A stretch of 64,000 bases of DNA from Oscillospiraceae bacterium (GCA_017395935.1 JAFQNL010000013.1:124001-188000); one strand, 5' to 3'; counted from the first letter of the stretch, positions 6,819 to 15,045 are shown. Numbers and translations are program-made. The notes: a model not told the origin generated them from the letters alone.

Positions 6819-7403
6819 TCAGCGCTCCAGTTCGTCCAGCGTCAGATCGAAGGCGGGGAGATACTGATCCATAAAAAGCTTCAGGGCAGGGCAATTCATT
6901 TTTTCCAGCGCAGCATAGGTCTGCTCCTTTGCCAGCTTGAACTCGTTGTTTCCTGCCTTGAGTTCTTCCACACACTTTAAGTAGGCCGAGAGTTTATCCG
7001 CAGCCTTAACCAGAAGCTCGATCTCCTCCTCTGCCGGCTGAAGCAATTGCTCGTAGGCCGGACGGAGCTGAGCCGGCAGTTTCTTCAGCAGCCGCTGGGC
7101 AGCCATATCCTCCACCTCCCGGTAGGAGTCCCGGATGGTCTTGCTGTAGTACTTGATGGGGGTAGGCATATCGCCGGTAATAATCTCGGTAGCATCGTGG
7201 TAAAGGGCGGCCACAGCCACCTGGCCGGGGTCAATCTGAGCGTCAAAATACTCGTTGCTGATAACTGCCAGAGCATGGGCCAAAACGGCCACCATATGAG
7301 AATGCTCCTGAATATTCTCCCGAGAGGTATTGCGCATCAGAGCCCAGCGGTCGATATAGCGCATACGGGCGATCAAGGCAAAGAAAGTATGTTCTCTCGC
7401 CAT
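6819..7403 (-). CDS. yfbR: 5'-deoxynucleotidase, HD domain (YfbR type)
   Basis: A 194-residue HD-domain hydrolase. The metal-binding residues are visible as H34 (QEHSHMVAVLAH), H69-D70 (ALYHDATEI) and the later AADKLSAYLKC aspartate. The TGDMPTPIKYY segment is characteristic of YfbR, which dephosphorylates deoxyribonucleoside 5'-monophosphates. Length and motif order match the family. It starts two bases after the stop of the HPr-like gene, showing close coupling. Confidence 0.9.
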   Translation of the reverse strand: MAREHTFFALIARMRYIDRWALMRNTSRENIQEHSHMVAVLAHALAVISNEYFDAQIDPGQVAVAALYHDATEIITGDMPTPIKYYSKTIRDSYREVEDMAAQRLLKKLPAQLRPAYEQLLQPAEEEIELLVKAADKLSAYLKCVEELKAGNNEFKLAKEQTYAALEKMNCPALKLFMDQYLPAFDLTLDELER

Positions 7404-7405
7404 GG

Positions 7406-7654
7406 TCAGTCCTCCTTTTCCGCCAGCAGATGTCGGGTAAGGCGGGTAATCTTATCGCACTCCTCCTCGGTGCCGTGGACCACAACGCGCACCGGGGCAG
7501 ACAGATCCAGAGAGAAGAGTCCCAGCAGGGACTTGCCGTCTACCACATACCGGCCGGAGCAGACATCCACCTCGCAGCTGACGCCCGAGGCGATATCGGC
7601 AAAATCCTTTGCCTTATCAATGGAATTCAGATTGACCCAAAGCTGCTGTTTCAC
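7406..7654 (-). CDS. HPr-like protein lacking the active-site histidine
   Basis: An 82-residue protein with the length and strand-helix pattern of HPr. The regulatory-serine region is recognisable (DGKSLLGLFSLD, S42). The position where HPr carries its phosphorylated histidine (usually HARPA) reads SIDKAKDFADI with no histidine, so it cannot be the general PTS phosphocarrier. The GTG start at 7654 is preceded by GGAAAGGAAG. Such HPr-like proteins may act as regulatory partners, as Crh does in Bacillus, though this is not shown. It is the first gene of the leftward yfbR-ACT-PFL group. Confidence 0.75.
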   Translation of the reverse strand: MKQQLWVNLNSIDKAKDFADIASGVSCEVDVCSGRYVVDGKSLLGLFSLDLSAPVRVVVHGTEEECDKITRLTRHLLAEKED

Positions 7655-7700
7655 TGGATGCTTCCTTTCCGGGGCAACCTAGCCCCTCTTGTTGCCGGAT

Positions 7701-7736
7701 TTGTCAATTGACAATTACCGAAGGACAGTTGATAAT
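7701..7736 (+). promoter_or_regulatory. promoter of mtaB containing a palindrome
   Basis: TTGACA (7708-7713) and GATAAT (7731-7736) with a 17-base spacer. The -35 is the right half of a perfect 14-base palindrome TTGTCAATTGACAA (7701-7714). Its core GTCAATTGAC recurs at the start site of the nfnA promoter (30417-30426). Confidence 0.65.
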
Positions 7737-7812
7737 GATGATGTACCTCTTGGTACAAATTCAATTATAGCTTGTAATCCTATTCCAATGCAAGGGAGAG
7801 AGCTACAAAATT

Positions 7813-9123
7813 ATGCGCTTTGCTATTTATACCCTTGGTTGTAAAGTCAATCAATATGAAAGTCAAGCTATGCAGTCTGTTCTGGAAGGACAGGGGCACT
7901 GCTGCGTTCCCTTTGAGGAAGAAGCCGAACTGTATATTATCAATACCTGTTCTGTCACTGCCGTCAGTGACAAAAAGTCCCGGCAGGTCATCCGCCGGGT
8001 CCGGCGGCAGACTCCTCAGGCAGTGATCGCTGTCTGCGGCTGCTATGCGCAGGCAGAGCCGGAGCAGGTGGCCGCGCTGGACGTGGATCTGGTCTCAGGC
8101 ACCGGCAACCGAATGGATTTCCTTTCCCTCTGCCATACCGAGGTTCAGCGCCGTCAGCAGCCTATTGTTCGGGTGGACGACGCGCTGCATCGCTATGACT
8201 TTGAGGTTCTGCCAGCCGGCGGTCTGGAAGGTCGTACCCGGGCCATGCTGAAGGTACAGGATGGCTGTCGGAATTTCTGCAGCTACTGCATTATCCCCTA
8301 TACCCGAGGCGCGCTGCGCTCTGAGCCGTTGGAGCGGGCCGTTGAGCAGGCCAGAGAGCTGGAAGCCAAAGGATTCCACGAGATCGTGGTCACCGGCATT
8401 GAGATCTCCTCCTGGGGCGTTGAATGGAAGGACGGGTCCTCTCTCATTGACCTGCTGGAAGCCCTGTGCAGCGCAGTCCCCTCTCTGCGGATCCGTTTGG
8501 GTTCTCTTGAGCCCCGGACGATTACCCAAGAGTTCTGTCAGCGCGCTTCCAAGCTGAGCAATCTCTGTCCCCACTTTCATCTCTCCCTCCAGTCGGGCTG
8601 CGACAGCGTGCTCAAACGGATGAACCGCCGGTATGATACAGCCCGGTATCTGGAGTCCTGCCGCCTGCTTCGGGAGCACTTTGACCGGCCGTCCATTACC
8701 ACTGATCTGATCGTAGGCTTCCCCGGGGAGACGGAGGAAGAATTCTTGCAGACCCTGTCATTTTTGGAGCAGGCAGACTTTGCCGAGATGCATATTTTCC
8801 CCTATTCCCGCCGTCCCGGCACAGTGGCAGACCGAATGGGGGGCCATCTTTCCAACGCTGTCAAGGAGGACCGGGTCCACCGGGCCTCTGCTGCAGCAGC
8901 CGCGCTGGCAGACCGCTATCTCCATTCCTTCATTGGCAATACCCTCCCCGTTCTGCTGGAGGAAGAGAAAAACGGGCTCTGGCGGGGCCATGCTCCCAAC
9001 TACGTCGACGTTCATGTAAAGGCAGAGGGAAACTGGCACAATGTACTGACCGAAGTGTGTATCAGCGGCGTGGAGGCCGGCCATCTGATTGGCCAGCTTA
9101 ACCGCGATTGCCTGCATAATTGA
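7813..9123 (+). CDS. mtaB: tRNA t6A37 methylthiotransferase MtaB
   Basis: A 436-residue radical SAM enzyme that adds a methylthio group to t6A37 in tRNAs. The N-terminal MTTase domain begins with TLGCKVNQYES and supplies cluster cysteines C10, C46 and a third Cys near 75. The radical SAM motif CxxxCxxC is C152, C156 and C159 (GCRNFCSYC). A C-terminal TRAM-like segment follows. TLGCKVNQ distinguishes MtaB from MiaB and RimO. Full length. It is transcribed from the promoter at 7708 with a leader of about 70 bases; sleB follows after a 49-base hairpin-containing gap. Confidence 0.93.
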   Translation: MRFAIYTLGCKVNQYESQAMQSVLEGQGHCCVPFEEEAELYIINTCSVTAVSDKKSRQVIRRVRRQTPQAVIAVCGCYAQAEPEQVAALDVDLVSGTGNRMDFLSLCHTEVQRRQQPIVRVDDALHRYDFEVLPAGGLEGRTRAMLKVQDGCRNFCSYCIIPYTRGALRSEPLERAVEQARELEAKGFHEIVVTGIEISSWGVEWKDGSSLIDLLEALCSAVPSLRIRLGSLEPRTITQEFCQRASKLSNLCPHFHLSLQSGCDSVLKRMNRRYDTARYLESCRLLREHFDRPSITTDLIVGFPGETEEEFLQTLSFLEQADFAEMHIFPYSRRPGTVADRMGGHLSNAVKEDRVHRASAAAAALADRYLHSFIGNTLPVLLEEEKNGLWRGHAPNYVDVHVKAEGNWHNVLTEVCISGVEAGHLIGQLNRDCLHN

Positions 9124-9167
9124 GCAAAAATCATCCACACTAAGACCACCTCTAGAAAGGTGGTCTT
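9114..9167 (+). promoter_or_regulatory. hairpin hiding the sleB ribosome-binding site, with candidate sigma-G promoter
   Basis: AAGACCACCT (9142-9151) and AGGTGGTCTT (9158-9167) form a perfect 10-base stem. The sleB Shine-Dalgarno sequence AAAGGTGG lies in the 3' arm. Upstream, GCATA (9114-9118) and CACACTA (9136-9142), 17 bases apart, resemble a forespore sigma-G promoter. A transcript from it would start near 9149 and lack the 5' arm. The promoter call is tentative. Confidence 0.45.
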
Positions 9168-9172
9168 AATTT

Positions 9173-9850
9173 ATGAATCGGGAAGCAAGAAAGAGTCTGG
9201 TGGCTCTGTCTGTTGTATTGTCTCTTCTCTTTGTAACCGGAGCCGGTGTTCAGCGCGCCTATGCCGCCTCCTATCGGCAGGGCTCTTCCGGAGACACTGT
9301 CTCAGTCATCCAGGACAAGCTGAGCCGCTGGGGCTATTATGACGGCCCTGTGGACGGCATATACGGCACTGCCACGGTGGATGCCGTAAAATACTTCCAA
9401 CGGTCCAACGGTTTGACCGCAGACGGAGTCTGTGGTCCTGCCACTCTGAAGGCACTCGGTCTGGAGAGCCAGTCCGGCTCGGCCGGGGCTCAGAAAGGAG
9501 ATGGCGACTTTGCCCTGCTGGCCCGTGTGATCTCTGCCGAAGCTCGGGGTGAGCCTTATACCGGTCAGGTGGCTGTAGGCGCCGTCATCCTCAATCGGAT
9601 CGAACACCCCTCCTTTCCCAACACCATTTCCGGCGTTGTCTTTGAGCCGGGTGCCTTCAGCTGTATGGACGACGGCCAGTTTGATCAGCCGGTAGCCGAC
9701 TCGGCTTATCAGGCGGCCCAAGACGCGCTCAACGGCGTGGATCCTACGGGCGGTGCTATCTACTACTTCAATCCCGTCACCGCTACCAGCAAGTGGATCT
9801 GGTCCCGCCCGCTTATTACTGTGATCGGTAGTCACCGGTTCTGTTCCTAA
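9173..9850 (+). CDS. sleB: spore cortex-lytic enzyme SleB
   Basis: A 225-residue exported protein. It has a basic start, a hydrophobic segment and an AYA-A cleavage region (residues 1-31), then a peptidoglycan-binding repeat (about 37-95, GDTVSVIQDKLSRWGYYDGP). The C-terminal hydrolase domain (about 112-225) carries the catalytic glutamate in ISAEARGEPYTGQ and the FEPGAFSC motif. SleB degrades muramic-lactam-containing cortex during spore germination. Its usual partner ypeB is not adjacent here. The start ATG follows AAAGGTGG, which can be sequestered in a hairpin. The gene ends in a strong terminator. Confidence 0.93.
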   Translation: MNREARKSLVALSVVLSLLFVTGAGVQRAYAASYRQGSSGDTVSVIQDKLSRWGYYDGPVDGIYGTATVDAVKYFQRSNGLTADGVCGPATLKALGLESQSGSAGAQKGDGDFALLARVISAEARGEPYTGQVAVGAVILNRIEHPSFPNTISGVVFEPGAFSCMDDGQFDQPVADSAYQAAQDALNGVDPTGGAIYYFNPVTATSKWIWSRPLITVIGSHRFCS

Positions 9851-9861
9851 GGGCAAAGCAA

Positions 9862-9898
9862 AACGTGCGCCGCAAATTGCGGCGCACGTTCTTTTATT
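9862..9898 (+). terminator. terminator after sleB
   Basis: A perfect 12-base stem AACGTGCGCCGC/GCGGCGCACGTT with a 5-base loop and a CTTTTATT tail. The A-rich other side may also serve the convergent DUF4179 gene. Confidence 0.85.
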
Positions 9899-11228
9899 CC
9901 GAGAGATTCAATACGATCTCTGTCTCCAGATAGCGGTCATAGCGAAGCTCCAGATAGATTGGCCCCTCCGGGCAGTTGGGCAGGTAGTGGATCTCATCAT
10001 ATCCACCGTCCTCCCAACGGTGGCTGGTCGCGATTCCATTTCGCTCGATCTGCTCCCCCTCGCCGTCCCTATATCCATCAATGACGCTGGCAGTAGTCCG
10101 ATCATGAGGAACAAAAAAGGTAACTGAGAGGCTGTCTCCCTGCCGTTCGGTGCCGGTCAGAGTGATATCCTCCGGCAGAGGCCTGGAAAGAAGCCCTGTG
10201 CTCTCGTCAAGCGAAATGAGCTCGCTTTCCTTCTCCCGAAGCTCAACTCCGGTAATGACCAGACGCAGCTGCCGGGAGTCGTAAAAATAACTGCTGTCGG
10301 CGTAGTAGTTGACCATGGCCGGGCTGTTTTCTTCTCCGGCGGCCGAAAGGCCGTTGGTCACCGAGTCCAGACGCTGACCGTCTTCTGTTTCCAGATGGTA
10401 GTCCAGACCAGCCAGCCAGACGGTGTTCTCCTCGTGAGCCTGAATATGGAAGCGAATTCCTGTAGGATAGATCTCCACCAGATCCAGCAGGAAATTTTCC
10501 TCCTCCAGCTGGAAGGCAGCCTGAGGGTGTATCGTCCGGGTGGGCGCCATATAGGCCGGATCAAAAGAGACTTCAAACCGGAATCGGGCCAGCAGTTTCC
10601 GCTCCGGCTCCTCTGAGGACCAGATATCCTGAGGTGCCTGCTCCCGCGCTTCCAGCTCTTCCTGTCCGGTGAGCTGGGCTCGAACCTCCATATTCATTAT
10701 CAGTTTTTCCGGCACCTCTCTGTCCACAAAGTCCAGCTGTAAGGTGGACAGCTCTCCGGATGCGGAGACAGGGCTGGAGCCGCTGACAAAGCCGCCGCCC
10801 ACGCCCTCAATGCTGCAGTCCACATAGTATTCCTCTGCCGGTCCGTCTACCCGGTAGAAGAGGTTTACTTGCTTTCGGTCTACGATCAGATAGTCAACGC
10901 TGGCAGTGAGGCCGTTTTCTGTCTGCTCCAGATCCAGGATCTGGGCATACTCATTCTCTACCGCCTCGGTCAGCGACTGGGAAAAGGTGACAAAGTCAGC
11001 CAGCTCCCGCAAAATGGGCAATTGGGAGCAGGCACTGGCTACCGGCGCACAGAAGTTGACCAGCAAAACAAAGCAGACTGCCGCCGTCAAGCTCAGCTGC
11101 AGAGGACGCAGCCGTTTCTTTCTTCTCCGGGCCAGCGCCCGATCCAGCGTTGTTTCCAGCCGCTCCGGGGCCGGAGTGGACATCTCTTCCATCAGCGTCC
11201 GATATTCATCCATCCGATCCATCTTCAC
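9894..11228 (-). CDS. DUF4179 anti-sigma factor-like membrane protein
   Basis: A 444-residue protein with a cytoplasmic N-terminal segment of about 45 residues ending in RRRKKR, one membrane helix (about 47-68, LSLTAAVCFVLLVNFCAPVA) and a large extracellular part (about 70-444). This is the architecture of DUF4179 proteins paired with ECF sigma factors. The start overlaps the stop of the sigma-factor gene by four bases (ATGA), so the pair is translationally coupled. It most likely sequesters the sigma factor until an envelope signal is received; the signal is not known. Confidence 0.8.
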   Translation of the reverse strand: MKMDRMDEYRTLMEEMSTPAPERLETTLDRALARRRKKRLRPLQLSLTAAVCFVLLVNFCAPVASACSQLPILRELADFVTFSQSLTEAVENEYAQILDLEQTENGLTASVDYLIVDRKQVNLFYRVDGPAEEYYVDCSIEGVGGGFVSGSSPVSASGELSTLQLDFVDREVPEKLIMNMEVRAQLTGQEELEAREQAPQDIWSSEEPERKLLARFRFEVSFDPAYMAPTRTIHPQAAFQLEEENFLLDLVEIYPTGIRFHIQAHEENTVWLAGLDYHLETEDGQRLDSVTNGLSAAGEENSPAMVNYYADSSYFYDSRQLRLVITGVELREKESELISLDESTGLLSRPLPEDITLTGTERQGDSLSVTFFVPHDRTTASVIDGYRDGEGEQIERNGIATSHRWEDGGYDEIHYLPNCPEGPIYLELRYDRYLETEIVLNLSE

Positions 11229-11692
11229 TCCTCCTCTCCCAGCTCCAGCCGCAGCAGCGCCAGAGCCCGTCTCTGATAGGACAGTATGGTAGTCCGTGGC
11301 CGATCCAGCGCCTTTGCCGTCTCCTCCTGCGTGTAGCCGGCAAAGTAGCGCAGCAGAATCACTTCTTTCAGGTCCGGCGGCAGATTAGCCAGCGCCTCCT
11401 TCAGCGGCAGACGGTCATAGACTTCCGCCGTCTCCTCCGGCAGTTCCTCCACCGACCGGAATCGGCGCCGGCGTTTTTCTTCCCGATGGCATTCATTGAT
11501 CAGGATCCGGGTCATCCAAGTCTCAAAAAACTCCGGCTGCCGCAGCTTCTTCAGACTGCACAGCCCCCGGTAGACCGCCTCGTCCACCACGTCCAGCGCC
11601 GTTGCCTCGCTGCCGGAGAAATAGAGCAGGGCGATCCGGAAAAGTCTGGGACGCAAGGTCTCCAGACGCTGAGCAAATTGATGCTGATCCAT
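11225..11692 (-). CDS. ECF-type RNA polymerase sigma factor
   Basis: A 155-residue sigma-70 family factor with region 2 (about 10-75, FETWMTRILINECHR) and region 4 (about 95-150, LPPDLKEVILLRYFAGYTQEE then a TTILSYQRRALALLR recognition helix). There is no region 1 or 3, as expected for extracytoplasmic-function sigma factors. It is followed directly by the DUF4179 anti-sigma gene. Upstream on the same strand, GGTCTAAT (11724-11731) resembles the CGTCTAAT -10 of SigV-type promoters, suggesting autoregulation. Confidence 0.88.
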   Translation of the reverse strand: MDQHQFAQRLETLRPRLFRIALLYFSGSEATALDVVDEAVYRGLCSLKKLRQPEFFETWMTRILINECHREEKRRRRFRSVEELPEETAEVYDRLPLKEALANLPPDLKEVILLRYFAGYTQEETAKALDRPRTTILSYQRRALALLRLELGEEE

Positions 11693-11723
11693 AAGTCCTG
11701 ACTCCTTTCTGTTTGTTTTATAG

Positions 11724-11731
11724 ATTAGACC
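11724..11731 (-). promoter_or_regulatory. possible ECF -10 element upstream of the sigma-factor gene
   Basis: GGTCTAAT on the minus strand, about 30 bases before the start codon. It resembles the CGTCTAAT -10 of SigV-type ECF promoters. No clear AAC-type -35 is seen at the right distance, so this is weak. Confidence 0.3.
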
Positions 11732-11776
11732 CGGCCGGGAACGAATTTGATACTTGATAATGGAATTTTTTGAAAA

Positions 11777-11806
11777 AAATCCCGCATCGGTTCGATGCGG
11801 GATTTT
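11777..11806 (-). terminator. terminator of the thioesterase operon
   Basis: A perfect stem AATCCCGCATCG/CGATGCGGGATT with a 3-base loop and a long T tract on the minus strand. Confidence 0.85.
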
Positions 11807-11812
11807 ATGTCC

Positions 11813-12247
11813 TTACAGGTTTTCTTTGGAGTGTTCCAGGAAGGCCATGAAGCGCTGATGGTAGTCAGGGGCAGCCTTCTTCAGGATAATAGGCCGGTCA
11901 TTGCGGTCAATAAAGCAGTGGTGGCTGGAGCCGGTACAGCGGAGCTGGCCGGTCTCTGCGTCCCGGACCTCATAGCCCATGGAAAAGCGGACGCCGTTAT
12001 AGGCCAGCAGCTTCAGCCGGATCTCCACCGTATCCTTAAACCGGGTCATGGACTTATATTCCGCACTGACGCCGATCACAGGAATAATAACCCCCCGGGC
12101 CTCCATTTCGTCATAAGGGATGCCCATCTGCTCCAGACAGTCGATCCGAGCCTCTTCAAACCAGCGAATATAGTTGGAGTGGTGAATGATGGACATCTGG
12201 TCGGTCTCGTAGTATTTGGCGTTGTGGAAATAGGGTTTGATATTCAT
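11813..12247 (-). CDS. acyl-CoA thioesterase, hotdog fold (4HBT/YbgC type)
   Basis: A 144-residue single hotdog domain. The N-terminal YYETDQMSIIHHSNYIRWFE carries the catalytic Asp of the 4-hydroxybenzoyl-CoA thioesterase/YbgC group. It probably hydrolyses short acyl-CoAs; the substrate cannot be read from sequence. The ATG at 12247 is chosen because AAGGAGAG overlapping the yigZ stop lies just upstream; an open frame extends further but has no such site. It is the last gene of the leftward flavin reductase-hflX-yigZ-thioesterase group. Confidence 0.82.
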   Translation of the reverse strand: MNIKPYFHNAKYYETDQMSIIHHSNYIRWFEEARIDCLEQMGIPYDEMEARGVIIPVIGVSAEYKSMTRFKDTVEIRLKLLAYNGVRFSMGYEVRDAETGQLRCTGSSHHCFIDRNDRPIILKKAAPDYHQRFMAFLEHSKENL

Positions 12248-12257
12248 GGAGCTCTCC

Positions 12258-12887
12258 TTATCGGACAGGCACAGCCTTATGTGCCTCGCCGCAGACGACG
12301 GGGCGGACAGTGCCGGCAGTGATATCAATAATATGGGCGGTAAAGTCCTCAGCCCGCTCCTCGGGAAGCAGGGCTTTCAGCGTAACATCAGCCCCGTATT
12401 CCGTATCGGTGACTATGCCTTGCCAGCTCTCTGTTTCCAGCTGGAGCTTGGCAAAGAGATTGTAGCCGCAGGGAATGGACAGCTCCACCCACCGGCGGAC
12501 TACCGACACTCCTGCCTCGTCCAGAGCATCCTTGGCAGAGCGGGTATAGGCCCGGACCAATCCGCCTGCTCCCAGCAGGATACCGCCGAAATAACGGGTG
12601 ACCACACAGACCACGTCGGTAATCTTCTCCCGGGTGAAAACATTGAGCATTGGCTGTCCGGCTGTGCCCTGAGGCTCGCCGTCGTCGGAATACCGTACCA
12701 CGCCCTCGTTTCGGATTACATAACACCAGCAATTATGTCTAGCGTCATGGTAGCGTTTTTTTATGGCGGTAATAAAGGCTCTGGCTTCCTCTTCAGTCTC
12801 CACATGGGCTACATGGCCGATAAAGCGGGAGCGTTTTTCTACAAACTCAGTTTCGCTGTCGCTGGTGGGGATATAGTATTCCTGCAT
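12258..12887 (-). CDS. YigZ/IMPACT family protein
   Basis: A 209-residue protein of the UPF0029/IMPACT family. The N-terminal domain has the signature sequences FIGHVAHVETEEEA, RHNCWCYV and DDGEPQGTAGQP, and TRYFGGILLGAGGLVRAY at about residues 95-115. A smaller C-terminal ferredoxin-like domain follows. The bacterial family is linked to ribosome or translation control by homology to eukaryotic IMPACT, without a firm biochemical role. The gap from hflX is three bases, so they are co-transcribed. Confidence 0.88.
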   Translation of the reverse strand: MQEYYIPTSDSETEFVEKRSRFIGHVAHVETEEEARAFITAIKKRYHDARHNCWCYVIRNEGVVRYSDDGEPQGTAGQPMLNVFTREKITDVVCVVTRYFGGILLGAGGLVRAYTRSAKDALDEAGVSVVRRWVELSIPCGYNLFAKLQLETESWQGIVTDTEYGADVTLKALLPEERAEDFTAHIIDITAGTVRPVVCGEAHKAVPVR

Positions 12888-12890
12888 CCG

Positions 12891-14207
12891 TCAGTCCTCC
12901 CAGTCTTCCTTCTCCTTGGCAAGGGGGGGCCAGGCATAGGCCCGGACCTGACCCAGTACTTTAGGGGTACAGTGGGCGACCACTTCGATCGTGTCGCTGT
13001 ATTCTACCTGCTCCACTTTGGCTTCCCGATAGAGCTGATCCAGCACGCCGCCCTTATCATAGGGGATATGAAGGGTGATCTTACGCACACCGTTATCCAG
13101 ACGACGGCCAATGGCCTTGAGCAATTCATCCACACCATCACCGGTCTTGGCCGAGATGCAGACGATATTTTCCCCATGAGGCAGGATCTCATCGGCGCAG
13201 AGATCGCACTTATTGAAGACGCTGATACAGGGGGTCTGTTCGGCACCCAGCTCGCGAATCAGCTTGTCCACCACCTGTGCCTGATCCTGCCAGTCCTCCC
13301 GGGAGGCATCAATGACGTGCAGCAGCAGGTCAGCGTAGCTCAGCTCTTCCAGCGTGGCTTTGAAGGCCTCTACCAGATGGTGGGGCAGCTTATGGATAAA
13401 ACCAACGGTGTCCGAGAGCAGGACGGTGAGCGTGTCGGTGATTTCCAGCGTCCGGGTGGTAGTATCCAGCGTATCAAACAGGCGGTTATTGGCCGGAATC
13501 CCCGCGTCGGTAAGCAGGTTAAGCAGAGTGGACTTGCCGGCATTGGTATAGCCTACAATGGCCACCACAGGGACTTCGTTCTTCTCCCGGCGCTCCCGCT
13601 GAACAGCCCGGACCCGGCGTACTTCCCGCAGATCTTCCTCCAGCTTATTGATCTTCCGGCGGATATGGCGCCGGTCAGACTCCAGCTGGGTCTCACCGGG
13701 ACCACGGGTACCGATGGGACTCTTTCCGCCGGCGGCGGTCTGGCGAACCAGATGGCCCCACATACCAGTCAGCCGGGGCAGAATATATTTGTACTGGGCC
13801 AGTTCTACCTGAAGACGGCCCTCTTTGGTCTGAGCCCGCTTGGCAAAGATATCCAGAATCAGGCCGGCCCGATCCATCACCTGTACACCGATCATCTCAG
13901 TCAGCACACGGACCTGAGTGGGAGAAAGGGCATTATCAAAGATAACCAGATCAGCTCCCAATGTGCCTACCAGTTCCTTCAGTTCCAGCGCCTTGCCTTC
14001 TCCGATAAAGCTGCCCGGATCGGGCGTCTCCCGGTTCTGGACCATGGTGCCCACGCAGGTTCCGCCGGCAGTCTCCAACAGCGCTTCCAGCTCGGCCATA
14101 CTTGCCTCGGTGACCGTCTCGCCGATGGACAGCCGCTTGGCGTTCAGCCCGACCAGAATAGCCCGGTTGATTTCGCCCTCTTTAATGGTATCAAATTCAG
14201 TCTGCAT
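12891..14207 (-). CDS. hflX: GTPase HflX
   Basis: A 438-residue ribosome-associated GTPase. The N-terminal HflX domain (about 15-190) includes FIGEGKALELKELV, the GPGETQLESDRRHIRRKI linker and a coiled region. The G domain follows with P-loop GYTNAGKST, DTVGF (G3) and NKCD (G4). HflX splits or rescues stalled ribosomes in family members. The ATG at 14207 follows GGAAGGGGG. An upstream alternative at 14225 would place the Shine-Dalgarno inside the coding region. Confidence 0.93.
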   Translation of the reverse strand: MQTEFDTIKEGEINRAILVGLNAKRLSIGETVTEASMAELEALLETAGGTCVGTMVQNRETPDPGSFIGEGKALELKELVGTLGADLVIFDNALSPTQVRVLTEMIGVQVMDRAGLILDIFAKRAQTKEGRLQVELAQYKYILPRLTGMWGHLVRQTAAGGKSPIGTRGPGETQLESDRRHIRRKINKLEEDLREVRRVRAVQRERREKNEVPVVAIVGYTNAGKSTLLNLLTDAGIPANNRLFDTLDTTTRTLEITDTLTVLLSDTVGFIHKLPHHLVEAFKATLEELSYADLLLHVIDASREDWQDQAQVVDKLIRELGAEQTPCISVFNKCDLCADEILPHGENIVCISAKTGDGVDELLKAIGRRLDNGVRKITLHIPYDKGGVLDQLYREAKVEQVEYSDTIEVVAHCTPKVLGQVRAYAWPPLAKEKEDWED

Positions 14208-14256
14208 TGTGCTTCCCCCTTCCAAAGGGATGAGAATTCTAATGGGATCGGCGCCC

Positions 14257-14763
14257 TCAGAAGGCCTTATAGGCCTCCATAATCTGGCCGATATAGATAT
14301 AATGATAGTCTGCTTCGGGATAGTCCAAATCCTTCACTTCCTGATCCAGAATGGACTCACCCTCCATCCGCTGGCAGAACTGCTTGCGCACCACCAGTAC
14401 CAGTTCAGCCTCAGCCACATAGGGCACGCCCTGTTCAGTAAAGGCGGGCGTCAGACCGGAAGCGGCCCATTTATCCTCCTCCCGACCGGAGTGGCTGCCA
14501 CAGTAGGCCAGCGCCTTCCGATAGGTCTCGGGGAGGAAAGAGAGGGTAAAATAGTCTTCCCGCTGCATATAGCTGTGGGTATAGCGCTGAGGACGAACAT
14601 AGGCGGTGGCAGCAGGCTTACCCCAGAGGATGCCAAGGCCGCCCCAACTGGCTGTCATGGTATTGCAATCCTCCCGGTCGCCGGCAGTGATAAGCATCCA
14701 CTGCTTGCCGATGGCCTGAAAGACATTCATAGAGATGGAATCAACGGGAATCTGTTTCAGCAT
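14257..14763 (-). CDS. flavin reductase family protein (FMN-binding split barrel)
   Basis: A 168-residue protein of the flavin reductase-like family. NTMTASWGGLGILWGKPAAT near residues 34-53 and the PQRYTHSYM segment match the FMN-binding split-barrel fold. Many clostridial relatives are annotated as flavin reductases of unknown partner. The ATG at 14763 is preceded by AAGGAGGTC at good spacing. It is the first gene after the rpmE terminator and is followed by hflX after 49 bases. Confidence 0.82.
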   Translation of the reverse strand: MLKQIPVDSISMNVFQAIGKQWMLITAGDREDCNTMTASWGGLGILWGKPAATAYVRPQRYTHSYMQREDYFTLSFLPETYRKALAYCGSHSGREEDKWAASGLTPAFTEQGVPYVAEAELVLVVRKQFCQRMEGESILDQEVKDLDYPEADYHYIYIGQIMEAYKAF

Positions 14764-14800
14764 GGGTATGACCTCCTTGGGATGAGTAAGGAAATTGGAT

Positions 14801-14835
14801 AGCAAAAAACCCGCACCGGAATCCGATGCGGGTGA
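14801..14835 (-). terminator. terminator of rpmE
   Basis: Minus-strand stem ACCCGCATCGG/CCGGTGCGGGT around ATT, followed by six T. One G-T pair. Confidence 0.85.
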
Positions 14836-14844
14836 TTTTGCAGC

Positions 14845-15045
14845 TTACTTGAGACCGAACTTCTTGTTGAAGCGGCTCACGCGACCGCCAGTATCCACCA
14901 TTTTCTGCTTGCCGGTGAAAAAGGGGTGACACTTGGCGCAAACTTCCACGCGAATGTCCTTCTTGGTGGAGCCGGTGGGGTAGACTGCACCACAAGCGCA
15001 GCGGATGGTGGTCTGCTGATAATCAGGATGGATTCCTGCCTTCAT
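14845..15045 (-). CDS. rpmE: ribosomal protein bL31, zinc-binding form
   Basis: A 66-residue large-subunit ribosomal protein. The four zinc ligands are present (C16, C18, C36, C39), so this is the C+ form rather than the zinc-independent YtiA type. HPDYQQT and [20 protein letters not shown] are typical. The ATG at 15045 follows GAGGTGA; a GTG nine bases upstream lies inside that Shine-Dalgarno and is rejected. Monocistronic, with its own terminator. Confidence 0.96.
   Translation of the reverse strand: MKAGIHPDYQQTTIRCACGAVYPTGSTKKDIRVEVCAKCHPFFTGKQKMVDTGGRVSRFNKKFGLK

Noticed and set aside
12237..14282. 681-codon plus-strand frame opposite yigZ and hflX
   Set aside because: It covers two well-supported genes on the other strand and has no domain signature.
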